This document shows positions 17,611 through 29,407 of a DNA stretch of 64,000 nt, in pieces; positions within the stretch are counted from its first letter, which is position 1, and every line of letters starts with the position of its first letter. Location of the stretch: positions 434,001 through 498,000 of the forward strand of contig NZ_CAKKMS010000002.1 in NCBI RefSeq assembly GCF_918698245.1. Direction: 5' to 3'. The DNA is from Pedobacter sp. Bi126. GTDB lineage: Bacteria; Bacteroidota; Bacteroidia; Sphingobacteriales; Sphingobacteriaceae. Made by a program: the position numbers and the translations under genes. A model generated the notes under the pieces. It made no database searches and was not told the origin of the DNA. It saw only the letters and a program-made list of their open reading frames with translations.

Positions 17611-19062
17611 TTAACCCAGGCTATTGGTAAACTTCATGCGGATGCCGCTCTGAAAGTTCTGGATAATTTTAAAAATTTCGATCAAGGTTACTTTTTCGAT
17701 TTTGGTTAAACTATCAATTTCGATAAAGTTATTGGGTGCCGCCAGGTCATTGATAATCAGATTGGCCTGATGTTTCAATCTCAGGCCCATCAAATAATAA
17801 TAAGACTGCGAAAGTTCGTTAAACTGCTCTTCACTAAAAACACCAAGTTCTCTTAAGGCCTTTAAACGTTCGCCTGTATTTTCTTTTTGGAAAATCCTGT
17901 TCTGTAAGGCATAAACCCTTGCCAGATCTACAATAGGAGTCATGGCTGTTTTAATATCGAATACTTCTTTTTTATGGATTTTTTGCGTTCTTATATTCCT
18001 AAAATAGGTGAGCGGTGGCTCATAGAGTAAGGCATTTTTGGCCAGGTATACGTAGAATTTTTCGATGGGTTTCTGCAGCTCTTCATCAACAAAAGCACGT
18101 AAGCTTTCCATAATGGTTAAATCGCCGTAAATGGCCCTGCAATCAAAAAATGCAGCAAATTTTACGGCAGCTTCGGGTAAAGCTTCTTCTATCCAGTTTT
18201 TATAATTGTATTTCCAGTGTGATAGCGAATGCGTCCAGTTTGGGTTAGTGGCCATATAATCGCCATCGCAGTATACAAAACCAACAAAATTTAATTTATC
18301 CGAAACCTGGGTAGCCATGTCCAGAAAATAAGAACGTACAGCCGCTCTTTTATCTTCTCCGGTATCTTCATAAATAATGGCATTGTCCTGATCGGTTTTT
18401 AAGCTAAGCTCTTTTCTGCCTTCGCTACCCAAAACCATAAATACAAATTTTGCAGGTGGCGGACCAAGTTTAGCAATCACCTCTTCAATAATTTTAAAGG
18501 AAATGGTATCGGCAATAGTAGTTACCACCTCATTTACAATTTTCGAATGTACACCTCTAGCCAGTAACTGAGACACAATGCCTGGCACTTTTTGCCATTT
18601 TAATTTTAGATCGCTTGTATTTACAGCAGATTTTACTGATTGGATAAAAACCAATGGAGATTCGGCCTGCTCGCTTAAAAGGCGGTTTCTGCTTAAAAAG
18701 CCAACGTAATTACCATTGTCGTTTACCAATAAATAGCGCGACTTCTTACTGAACATCATCAATATCGCCTCATATACATAAGCATCTGGAGTTATGGTAA
18801 CAATATGGGTATCCATAACTTCGTCAATCGGCAAATTTGAATTTAGTTGTTTGGCAATTACATTATCCCTTAAAGTAATATCGGTTACGAAGCCCAGATA
18901 AACATCCTGATCATTTTTAATAAAGAGGCAACTGGTTTTCTGTTCTGACATTTTAATTGCAGCTTCAAAAATAGGTGTGCCCGGGCTGCAACTTACTATC
19001 TTTTTAAAAGTAATGTCTCCAATACGAGCGGTATAAATTTGATCGGCTAGTTTATCTTCCAT
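17611..19062 (-). CDS. CBS-pair / DUF294 nucleotidyltransferase-like protein
   Basis: A 483-residue cytoplasmic protein. Residues 15-140 hold a CBS pair (SEQKTSCLFIKNDQ, VDTHIVTITPD-like strands), residues 150-320 the DUF294 GlnD-type nucleotidyltransferase domain with GSEGRKELSLKTDQDNAI, and the C-terminus the DUF294_C helical domain. The usual N-terminal cyclic-nucleotide-binding domain of related proteins is missing. The catalytic aspartates of the DQDNA motif are kept. Its start overlaps the end of the exonuclease gene by 11 bp, so the two are translated together; such pairs occur elsewhere and may work on nucleotides or nucleic acids. Confidence 0.85.
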   Translation of the reverse strand: MEDKLADQIYTARIGDITFKKIVSCSPGTPIFEAAIKMSEQKTSCLFIKNDQDVYLGFVTDITLRDNVIAKQLNSNLPIDEVMDTHIVTITPDAYVYEAILMMFSKKSRYLLVNDNGNYVGFLSRNRLLSEQAESPLVFIQSVKSAVNTSDLKLKWQKVPGIVSQLLARGVHSKIVNEVVTTIADTISFKIIEEVIAKLGPPPAKFVFMVLGSEGRKELSLKTDQDNAIIYEDTGEDKRAAVRSYFLDMATQVSDKLNFVGFVYCDGDYMATNPNWTHSLSHWKYNYKNWIEEALPEAAVKFAAFFDCRAIYGDLTIMESLRAFVDEELQKPIEKFYVYLAKNALLYEPPLTYFRNIRTQKIHKKEVFDIKTAMTPIVDLARVYALQNRIFQKENTGERLKALRELGVFSEEQFNELSQSYYYLMGLRLKHQANLIINDLAAPNNFIEIDSLTKIEKVTLIEIFKIIQNFQSGIRMKFTNSLG

Positions 19063-19729
19063 TAAAAAATCCCTGTAAAATTCTCTTAAACGAAAAATCT
19101 TTTGTCTTTTTCTTTTCCAGGTTAAAAGTATGTTCCTGATGGTAGGCTGAAGTTAAGCTAATTTTACCTGTTTTTAAAAGATGAAAGAAAATCTTTGCCG
19201 TGTTTAGTGTATCAGATAAAGCATTGTGCGTATTTTCGGGTGCTTCATTAAATAAAATGGTATAAAATTTATCCAGCTTTAAATGACTGATTACTGTATT
19301 GGTGATGTAAGGTGCGCTTGCCTTCATCGTACAAAAAAAAGCCAGGTTTTTAAAAATGTTTTCCTTTCCGATTCGGTATAATTCAACATTCACCATATGA
19401 TAATCGAGCTCAATAAAATGACCGATAACCAAAGGCTGATATTTTTCGATGTCTTCGGAAAACTGCAACATCACTTTTTCTTTGTTTTCGCCATGTGTAT
19501 GCAGATATTCAGGGGTAATTTTGTGGATTTTTAATGCAGCATTATCAATAGTGAAATCGGTATTTTTGATATAATGATTTTCCCGCTTAATTTCCTGATA
19601 AGATTGATCATAAATAATCCAGGCAATTTGGACAATATGAGGCCAGTTCTTTTCTTTAGAATAAGGCGCCGTCCAATTTTTAGGCAGACCTGAAGTTTCG
19701 GTATCAACAACGAGGAAGTATTCTTGCAA
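19052..19729 (-). CDS. DnaQ-like DEDDh 3'-5' exonuclease (TTG start)
   Basis: A 225-residue exonuclease domain with the DEDDh residues visible: Exo I VDTETSGLP (Asp and Glu), Exo II GHFIELDYHM (Asp) and Exo III HNALSDTLNTA (His and Asp). It lacks a polymerase or UvrC domain. The only start available between the upstream in-frame stop and Exo I is TTG at 19729. It overlaps the CBS/DUF294 gene by 11 bp, which indicates a two-gene operon. The substrate (DNA repair, RNA or nucleotides) cannot be told from sequence. Confidence 0.85.
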   Translation of the reverse strand: MQEYFLVVDTETSGLPKNWTAPYSKEKNWPHIVQIAWIIYDQSYQEIKRENHYIKNTDFTIDNAALKIHKITPEYLHTHGENKEKVMLQFSEDIEKYQPLVIGHFIELDYHMVNVELYRIGKENIFKNLAFFCTMKASAPYITNTVISHLKLDKFYTILFNEAPENTHNALSDTLNTAKIFFHLLKTGKISLTSAYHQEHTFNLEKKKTKDFSFKRILQGFFNGR

Positions 19730-19893
19730 TTTTAAAGTGGTTAGAAGATTGAACTATTCAAAGGTAATTATTTAACAATATAAACTGTAATTATTCATAT
19801 ATCCTTTAATAAAGACGATTGTTAAATAAAGCGTTTTTTTATTTGTTAAAGTGAAAGATTAACGCTTAATTGGTGTTCAAATTTAATTAAAAT

Positions 19894-21264
19894 ATGCGCT
19901 CTCTATTATTTAGCTCCTTAGCCTGTTTATTGTGCCTTGGCTCTGCTTTTGCTCAGGAAAAGCTCGGAGAAAACATGCATTTCAAAAAACTTGATAACGG
20001 TTTAGAAGTGCTGGTTGTTGTAGACCGGACGGTGCCACTGGTTACCATCGAAATGGCCTGCAGAAATGGTTCTTTTACTGAAACCGATGAATTTAACGGC
20101 TTAAGTCATCTTTACGAGCATTTATTCTTTAAGGCGAACAAAGATTATCCCGATTTCGAACGTTTAAATTCGAGAATGAACGATCTGGATATCAATTCGA
20201 ATGCCACTACGCGGGAAGAAGTGGTAAATTATTTTTTTACGCTTCCTGCTGCTAATTTAAAACCCGGATTAAGCTTGATGAATTCATCCATCCGTTATCC
20301 AAAATTCATAAAAGAAGATATGGCTTTGGAAAATGAAGTGGTAAATGCCGAATTTACAAGGCACGAATCTAGTCCGATATTTGCTTTGATAGAGGCCAAT
20401 TCGCGGCATATGTGGGGAGCAAATTATTCCCGTAAAAATGTAATCGGTAGCCATGAGGTAATTTTATCAGCTACTCCATCAAAAATGGATTCCATTAAAA
20501 ATAAATATTACTGGCCAAATAATTCAGTTCTGGTAATTGCCGGTGATGTTAAAGTTGATGAAGCTTTTAGTTATGTAAGTTCTGTTTTTGGAAACTGGAA
20601 ACGATCGCCGGTTGATCCTTTTGTGAAATGGCCAATCCCTGAGTTTAAACCGCTTCAAAAAAACGATTATTATTTTGTAGAATCGAATAAAAGCCCTGTT
20701 CCGTTTATGCTTTTTAGCTGGCATGGTCCAGATACCAGAAACGATATTCCGGCCACTTACGCAGCTGATGTTTTTTCTTTCATCGTGAATCAAAACGGTT
20801 CTAAAATGAAACAGGCGCTTATTAATTCAGGATTAGCCCAACAGGCTGATGTGAATTATTATACGCAAAAATATACCGGGCCAATTAGTTTGATGGTGAG
20901 TCCTAATCCGGCAAAAATAAATGAATGTTACCAGGAGGTGCTGAAGCAAATTTCGCTTTGGGCCAATGAAGATTATTTATCTGATCTGCAGATTGAAAGA
21001 GCCAAAAGACTATTATCTATAGAACAGGTAGAAAGGAGAGAGGTTACTTCCGATTATGCACATTTACTTTCCTTCTGGTGGGCTTCAGCATCGATTGATT
21101 ATTATACCCATTATGAAGAAAATGTAAATAAAGTAACAAGAAAGGATTTACTCGATTATGTACGCAAGTATATTAAAGATAAACCTTATTGCGCTGGCCT
21201 GATGATGGATAAAGCAGGTATGAATGAAGTGAAGCCGGAAACATTTTTTAAATCACCCAAATAA
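19894..21264 (+). CDS. M16 zinc peptidase, catalytic subunit
   Basis: A 456-residue exported protein; the signal peptide ends near SAFAQ (residue 21). The inverted zinc motif HxxEH is present as HLYEH (His72, Glu75, His76) with the downstream glutamates in ENEVVNAEF (residues 145-152). The C-terminal half is the second M16 domain. It lies 11 bp before a second M16 gene that lacks the zinc site, matching the two-subunit layout known for mitochondrial processing peptidase and bacterial pairs. It probably degrades peptides in the periplasm. Confidence 0.92.
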   Translation: MRSLLFSSLACLLCLGSAFAQEKLGENMHFKKLDNGLEVLVVVDRTVPLVTIEMACRNGSFTETDEFNGLSHLYEHLFFKANKDYPDFERLNSRMNDLDINSNATTREEVVNYFFTLPAANLKPGLSLMNSSIRYPKFIKEDMALENEVVNAEFTRHESSPIFALIEANSRHMWGANYSRKNVIGSHEVILSATPSKMDSIKNKYYWPNNSVLVIAGDVKVDEAFSYVSSVFGNWKRSPVDPFVKWPIPEFKPLQKNDYYFVESNKSPVPFMLFSWHGPDTRNDIPATYAADVFSFIVNQNGSKMKQALINSGLAQQADVNYYTQKYTGPISLMVSPNPAKINECYQEVLKQISLWANEDYLSDLQIERAKRLLSIEQVERREVTSDYAHLLSFWWASASIDYYTHYEENVNKVTRKDLLDYVRKYIKDKPYCAGLMMDKAGMNEVKPETFFKSPK

Positions 21265-21275
21265 CCTAACGCTCG

Positions 21276-22559
21276 ATGAAAATATTCATATTTTTTATAA
21301 ACTTTATCTTAGTTTTTCATATTGCCAACGCACAAACCAAAGCCATTTCATTTGATGTAAACGGTTTAAAGGTGATTTTAAAACCTACCCAGAAAGAAAC
21401 AGTTAGTATGAGCATGTTTTTTAAAGGTGGTGTAATGAATTATGATGCCGAAAGGGCAGGAATTGAAAATCTGGCTTTGGCATCTGCGGCAACCTGTGGC
21501 ACTAAAAATTACAGCGTTGTCGATTATCAGGAGTTGGCTGATGAATATGGTATTGATATTTCTGGTTCATCTACAACTGATTATGGTACCATTAGTATGG
21601 ATTGCATTTCTAAGTATCTTGACCAAGGTTGGAAGCTTTTTTCGGATGCTGTAATTAATCCTGCTTTTGATAAAACAGAGTTTCAAACCACTAAAGAACG
21701 GATGATTACGGGTATTTATCATAGTCAATCTGATCCTGAAACAAGGATTGAGCAGTTGAGCATGGAAAGCATGTTTAAAGATTCGCCTTATAGCACTAAT
21801 CCTTTGGGCACAAGCAAAACTGTTGGAGGTTTTACTGCCGAAATGGTTAGTAATTATTACCATAACGAATTGTTGAATAAGAATAAAATGTTTTTGGTGG
21901 TAGCTGGGAACATCACAAAAGAAGAACTTGAAAAGAAAATTCAAGCTTCTTTCAGCGCGCTCAAAGGAAAAGTTTACACGCCACCAGTTTACGATCGTAA
22001 AACTTTAACAGGGGAGCATCTGGTAATCGAACAAAGAGATATTGCCACGAATTACATGAGTTGTATTATGAATGCCCCAACCATGACAAATGCTGATTAT
22101 TATGCTTTTGTATTAACCATTAACGCATTAAGTGGTAGTATGAATTATGAATTGAGAACTAAACTTGGGTTATCGTATGCGCCAGGAGCAACCGTTAAAT
22201 TACAACAGATTCCATATACCTCTATGTTTGTAAGTACCACTCAACCTAAAAAAGCTTTTAAAGCGATGATTACGGTATACAATAACATTAAAGAAGGAAA
22301 GTACGGTGAACGTTATCTTGAGGCATTAAAAAAAGAACATCGGGATAGATACTACAGGCACCAGGAAAGTGCAAGTTCGATTGTGAAAGATTTGGGTGAA
22401 GCTGAAGTGCTTGGCGATTATAGTATTACCGAGAATATGGTAGCCAATTTTAACAAGGTAAGCCTGCAGGACATGAAAGATTCTTTCGGAAAATATTTAA
22501 AAGGTGCCATTTGGATATACCTAGGCGATGAACAGGTAGGCAGAGCAGCTTTTCAGTAA
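21276..22559 (+). CDS. M16-family peptidase partner lacking the zinc site
   Basis: A 427-residue exported M16 protein (signal peptide ending near IANAQ). Where the HxxEH motif should stand, the sequence reads AGIENLALASAATCGT, so both histidines and the glutamate are missing. Other family features, such as TKERMITGI and the ELRTKLGLSYAPGA segment, are kept. It is 11 bp downstream of the catalytic M16 gene and most likely forms the non-catalytic half of a heterodimer that shapes the substrate chamber. Confidence 0.92.
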   Translation: MKIFIFFINFILVFHIANAQTKAISFDVNGLKVILKPTQKETVSMSMFFKGGVMNYDAERAGIENLALASAATCGTKNYSVVDYQELADEYGIDISGSSTTDYGTISMDCISKYLDQGWKLFSDAVINPAFDKTEFQTTKERMITGIYHSQSDPETRIEQLSMESMFKDSPYSTNPLGTSKTVGGFTAEMVSNYYHNELLNKNKMFLVVAGNITKEELEKKIQASFSALKGKVYTPPVYDRKTLTGEHLVIEQRDIATNYMSCIMNAPTMTNADYYAFVLTINALSGSMNYELRTKLGLSYAPGATVKLQQIPYTSMFVSTTQPKKAFKAMITVYNNIKEGKYGERYLEALKKEHRDRYYRHQESASSIVKDLGEAEVLGDYSITENMVANFNKVSLQDMKDSFGKYLKGAIWIYLGDEQVGRAAFQ

Positions 22560-22570
22560 CTCTTCAGGGG

Positions 22571-22654
22571 CGTCATTTCGAGCGAAGAGCAACGCAGTCG
22601 AGAAATCTTTCTATATAGATCTCTCCATTTCGCTGCGCTTCAGTCGAGATGACG
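22571..22654. repeat. Dispersed palindromic repeat (CGTCATTTCGA ... TCGAGATGACG)
   Basis: CGTCATTTCGA at the left and TCGAGATGACG at the right are inverted (one mismatch) and flank a GC-richer core (GCGAAGAGCAACGCAGTCGAG and GCTGCGCTTCAGTCGAG). This type of GTCATTTCGAGCG element is common between genes in Bacteroidota. It sits between convergent genes and may serve as a terminator. Confidence 0.75.
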
Positions 22655-22716
22655 TTTTCCTATTTTATTGTACTAGTACTTGCGATGTCTTTAATGTCGT
22701 ATCGAGAGACAATTCA

Positions 22717-23454
22717 TTACTTACCAATCAATAAAAAGGCCACAGCAGCTAATACCGAGCCGATTATGGGGCCAACAATAGGTACCCAGGCATAACTCCA
22801 GTCGCTACTTCCTTTTCCTTTCATTGGGATTAAAAAGTGAATAATCCGCGGGCCCAAATCTCTTGCCGGATTAATAGCATATCCGGTTGTTCCACCTAAA
22901 GCCAAACCAATTACCCACACCAAAAACGCTACCGGGATTGCACCCATTGAGCCTAATCCAATAGGGGTAACCGTTTCTTTAGTGCCCATACTCGCATCAG
23001 TAAAATAAAAGATTACAAATATTAAAACGAAAGTGCCTATAATTTCTGATACCAAATTAGACGACATATTTCTGATGGCTGGCGCGGTTGCAAAAGGAGC
23101 AGCCTTTAAACCTTGGTCATCTGTAGCATCGAAATGATCTTTGTAAATAAGCCAAACCAGGAAAGACCCTGTCATGGCACCAGCCAGTTGTGCAATAATA
23201 TAAAATGGCACCAATGCCCAGCTGAAGCCTTTTCCGATGGCAAGTCCGAGGGTTACAATTGGATTTAAGTGCGCCCCACTGTACGGGCCGGCAACAACAA
23301 CCCCTACAAATACGGCAAGTGCCCAGGCGGTTGTAATTACAATCCAACCACTATCGTTGCCTTTAGTACCTTTAAGTACTACGTTAGCCACTACACCATT
23401 TCCTAAAAGAATCATTAGTGCAGTACCAATAAATTCTGCGAGATATACATTCAT
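22717..23454 (-). CDS. glpF: Glycerol facilitator (MIP family)
   Basis: A 245-residue channel with six membrane segments. The second pore loop reads GYAINPARDLGPR; the Asp after NPAR is the mark of glycerol-conducting members. The first loop reads GAHLNPIVTLG, an NPI in place of the standard NPA. It is the last gene of glpD-glpK-glpF and starts 34 bp after glpK, so glycerol uptake, phosphorylation and oxidation are encoded together. Confidence 0.9.
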   Translation of the reverse strand: MNVYLAEFIGTALMILLGNGVVANVVLKGTKGNDSGWIVITTAWALAVFVGVVVAGPYSGAHLNPIVTLGLAIGKGFSWALVPFYIIAQLAGAMTGSFLVWLIYKDHFDATDDQGLKAAPFATAPAIRNMSSNLVSEIIGTFVLIFVIFYFTDASMGTKETVTPIGLGSMGAIPVAFLVWVIGLALGGTTGYAINPARDLGPRIIHFLIPMKGKGSSDWSYAWVPIVGPIIGSVLAAVAFLLIGK

Positions 23455-23488
23455 ATAATTAAATTCTTATCCGATTAAAATTGTTCAA

Positions 23489-26586
<3,098 letters not shown>

Positions 26587-26744
26587 TTAGATTTATAAAA
26601 ATAATAAAACGAAACAATACGCAATTATAAGAAATCATAATCGAAATAATATAATATGTGTGTTAAAAATTTATTAAATATTTATGCAAAATATTTTAAA
26701 GAATGTTTTTATTGCTAATTTGCAGCACGCTAATTAAATATATT
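26587..26744. promoter_or_regulatory. Divergent control region between glpD and the DeoR-type gene
   Basis: A 158-bp, very AT-rich spacer between divergently transcribed genes. I find no exact TAnnTTTG on either strand and no clear long palindrome. It must hold both promoters, and by analogy with glpR systems the repressor sites. Confidence 0.45.
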
Positions 26745-27509
26745 ATGATGAATTTGGCTGAGAGGCACCAGTTTATATTAAGTCGCCTGCAACGTGATCA
26801 ATACATAAATGTAGTCGATTTATGTAAGGAGTTGAAAGTTTCGTCTGTAACAATAAGAAAGGACTTAAAACTACTTGAAGATAAGAGCCTATTATTTAGG
26901 ACCCACGGTGGGGCTACTGTAAACAATCCATATACGGTAGACCGTCCGGTTAATGAGAAAGAGAAAATACAATCTACAGAAAAGAACAAAATAGGTATTG
27001 CGGCTGCTGCATTGCTAAATGACAATGATTCTATTGTTATTGCATCGGGAACTACAGTGCTTTATTTTGCCAAGAATATTGCGCCAGCAACAAATTTAAC
27101 CGTTGTAACTTCTGCATTAAATGTAGCGCTCGAATTAATGCGCGAACCTAGTATTGAAGTGATACAATTAGGCGGATTGCTTAGGAAAAGTTCTTCATCG
27201 GTAATGGGTGCTTATGCGGAACAGGTTTTGCAGGATTTTTATTTTAATAAGCTATTTCTTGGTGTTGATGGGATTGATCTTGATTTTGGAATAACCACTA
27301 CAAACGCCATGGAAGCACATTTAAACCGCAAAATGATTGGTGCATCACAAAAAACGATTGTTCTTGCCGATTCTACTAAATTTGGGAAAAGAGGCTTTGG
27401 AAAGATATGTGGATTAGAAGAAATTGATCATATTATTACCGATAAAGGAATTTCTGAACAAATTGTTAAACATTTAGAGAGTTTAGGTGTTACTGTTACT
27501 ATCGTATAG
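26745..27509 (+). CDS. glpR: DeoR-family repressor, probable GlpR
   Basis: A 254-residue regulator started at the ATG at 26745 (an ATG at 26748 is equally possible; an upstream ATG at 26703 would add a hydrophobic stretch not seen in the family). The N-terminal helix-turn-helix is ERHQFILSRLQRD...VDLCKELKVSSVTIRKDL followed by LLFRTHGGA; the C-terminus is the DeoR sugar-phosphate sensor. It diverges from glpD-glpK-glpF, so it likely represses that operon and responds to glycerol 3-phosphate. The role is inferred from position. Confidence 0.85.
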   Translation: MMNLAERHQFILSRLQRDQYINVVDLCKELKVSSVTIRKDLKLLEDKSLLFRTHGGATVNNPYTVDRPVNEKEKIQSTEKNKIGIAAAALLNDNDSIVIASGTTVLYFAKNIAPATNLTVVTSALNVALELMREPSIEVIQLGGLLRKSSSSVMGAYAEQVLQDFYFNKLFLGVDGIDLDFGITTTNAMEAHLNRKMIGASQKTIVLADSTKFGKRGFGKICGLEEIDHIITDKGISEQIVKHLESLGVTVTIV

Positions 27510-27553
27510 CGCATTCCACGCGAACGGTATAATCCAAACATTATAATTTGAAC

Positions 27554-27943
27554 ATGGAAAGAAAACGAATACACATTTTAGAGGATGATCAGGAGATCAG
27601 AAACGTTATTGAAATTCTATTAAAAGATGAGGGTTTCGAATTGCAGCTTTCATCATCATTTGCTGAGTTAAAGAAAAATATCCAGGATGCAATGCCTGAT
27701 CTTTTTTTACTTGATGTAATGTTACCAGATGGAAACGGAGCAGAAATTTGTGAAGATTTAAAAACCGATATTTTTACCAAACACATCCCAATTATCGTAA
27801 TGTCTGCACAGAATAATAGCGAACAGAAAGCTATTGATGCATTTGCTGATGATTATATCAGTAAACCTTTTGATATTTATGATGTTTTGGAGCGTATTAA
27901 TGCGCAGCTGAAACGAAGCGCTGAAAATAAAACAAAAGTTTAA
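27554..27943 (+). CDS. Single-domain response regulator (receiver)
   Basis: A 129-residue CheY-like receiver, starting at the ATG at 27554. The acidic pair is EDDQE, the phosphoacceptor is Asp54 (LFLLDVMLPDG), Ser/Thr is in VMSAQ and the lysine is in YISKPFD. There is no output domain and no histidine kinase nearby; the gene lies 44 bp after the DeoR-type gene and is followed by a terminator. It may act by protein-protein contact in a phosphorelay whose kinase is elsewhere. Confidence 0.9.
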   Translation: MERKRIHILEDDQEIRNVIEILLKDEGFELQLSSSFAELKKNIQDAMPDLFLLDVMLPDGNGAEICEDLKTDIFTKHIPIIVMSAQNNSEQKAIDAFADDYISKPFDIYDVLERINAQLKRSAENKTKV

Positions 27944-27960
27944 TTACATTAGACTAGCAA

Positions 27961-27996
27961 AAAAAAGGGAAGTCAAAAAAATGGCTTCCCTTTTTT
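27961..27996. terminator. Bidirectional terminator
   Basis: AAAAAAGGGAAG at 27961-27972 pairs with CTTCCCTTTTTT at 27985-27996. The stem is flanked by A and T runs, so it works for both the receiver gene (+) and the acetyltransferase gene (-) that ends at 28013. Confidence 0.88.
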
Positions 27997-28012
27997 ATGT
28001 ATAAAACAATTA

Positions 28013-28690
28013 TTAAGTCTGCTTAACATCCTGAGCTTTGTTAAACATCACAAAACGTTTAGAATCGCCAACACGTTGAGGTACTGTTGCATTTGAAACA
28101 ATGGCGTAATCTTCAGTATTCTTGTTTATAAAAACGCCTGCGCCAATAATGTTGTGGGTACCAATGGTTATATCTTCTTTGACTGCAGAATTTATGCCTA
28201 AAAAAGAGTTGCGGCCAATAGTTACATTACCAGCTAGTATATTACCAGACAATAAAACATTGTTTTCTATCGTAGAGTGATGACCAATCCGCGCGCCGAT
28301 AAGCATGCAATTATTACCAATGCATACAAAAGGTTGTATGTCGCAGCACTGATCAATGAAAGTATTGTGTCCGAATACCAAATCGGGCCACACATTGGCT
28401 TTAGATGAAATATAATTTGCAAAACTATAGCCAGATTCGCTTACCCTGTGGTACACGCTTTCCCTGGCACTGTTTCTACCAATGGCAATATGCATTTTAT
28501 GGGTTTCTGGAGGAAAATCTTTAATCACCTGGGTGAGACTTAAAATGGGTAATCCTAATAGCATACTTCCTGCAGGTGGTACATACGCATCATCAACACA
28601 AAAGGCAACAACATTATAGTCGCTGTCATTCATAAAGGAGTAACAGATAAACTCAGCCATTTTTCCAGTTCCATAAATAATAACTTTCAT
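28013..28690 (-). CDS. NeuD/PglD-like sugar acyltransferase
   Basis: A 225-residue protein with an N-terminal Rossmann-like part (VIIYGTGKMAEFICYSF) and a C-terminal left-handed beta helix of hexapeptide repeats (CIGNNCMLIGARIGHH, NILAGNVTIGRNSFLG, ITIGTHNIIGAG). These are the features of the NeuD/PglD acetyltransferases that acetylate amino sugars using acetyl-CoA. It lies divergently, 717 bp upstream of the exopolysaccharide locus, and could supply an acetylated sugar to it. The exact substrate is not visible. Confidence 0.82.
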   Translation of the reverse strand: MKVIIYGTGKMAEFICYSFMNDSDYNVVAFCVDDAYVPPAGSMLLGLPILSLTQVIKDFPPETHKMHIAIGRNSARESVYHRVSESGYSFANYISSKANVWPDLVFGHNTFIDQCCDIQPFVCIGNNCMLIGARIGHHSTIENNVLLSGNILAGNVTIGRNSFLGINSAVKEDITIGTHNIIGAGVFINKNTEDYAIVSNATVPQRVGDSKRFVMFNKAQDVKQT

Positions 28691-29407
28691 ATTTAATTCT
28701 TGTTTTTAGGTTTCTAACGAATTTATGCATAAAACAGGCTTTTAAACCTTTTTAAAGCATACTGTACATATTTTGCTAATTCCTGTTTACAGCTTTCACA
28801 GTTGCGCATTTTTTTGCTTTTTGAGCTGCTTTAAAGGGATATTGCTTTTATGTTAATCGTTTTATCTGATTTGATCGCCAATAACATACCGCTATTAAGG
28901 AAAGCTCAATCGTGTTAAGCAGAATGTATTTTTTAATAATTAGAAACGTGTTGTAAAACAGCTTGCACAGAAATATGCGAGGTATGGCTTGATCATGGCC
29001 TGGCTAGAAAAAAATAATCAGTTGAGCAGTAAATCCACCCTTGGTAATTGGCAGCTTTTCTTTAAAATTTTATAAAAATCATTTTATACCCCTAATAAAT
29101 TGTAGTATTAAATAGCTTTTTTAAATGTTAAAACATTTTCTGATGTTTTTTGAGCTTTACCGATTAAGATCTCACTAAAAAACAGACTTTTTTGAGCAAA
29201 AATATAGGCCGGATATTATACAAGTTACGCGTTGTAAAATTTACAAATGATGTGCAATTTATGAGCACAGTATTTAAAATGCTGTGCATGCTGGTCATAT
29301 TTTATACAATTTAAATACAACCCCAGTCTACCTATAAAACATTGACGCTTAATTGCATAGCTTAGTTCTCAATAAATCGAAACAAAAAACTAAACATTAC
29401 TTAAGCT
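28691..29407. promoter_or_regulatory. 717-bp divergent control region before the exopolysaccharide locus
   Basis: No gene is supported here. The stretch is very AT-rich and carries two palindromes close to the export gene: TGTAAAATTTACA (29233-29245) and a 23-bp imperfect palindrome GCACAG...CTGTGC (29275-29297). I found no TAnnTTTG element with good spacing. Such a long leader in front of a polysaccharide operon is a likely place for regulation of transcription start or elongation. Confidence 0.5.
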
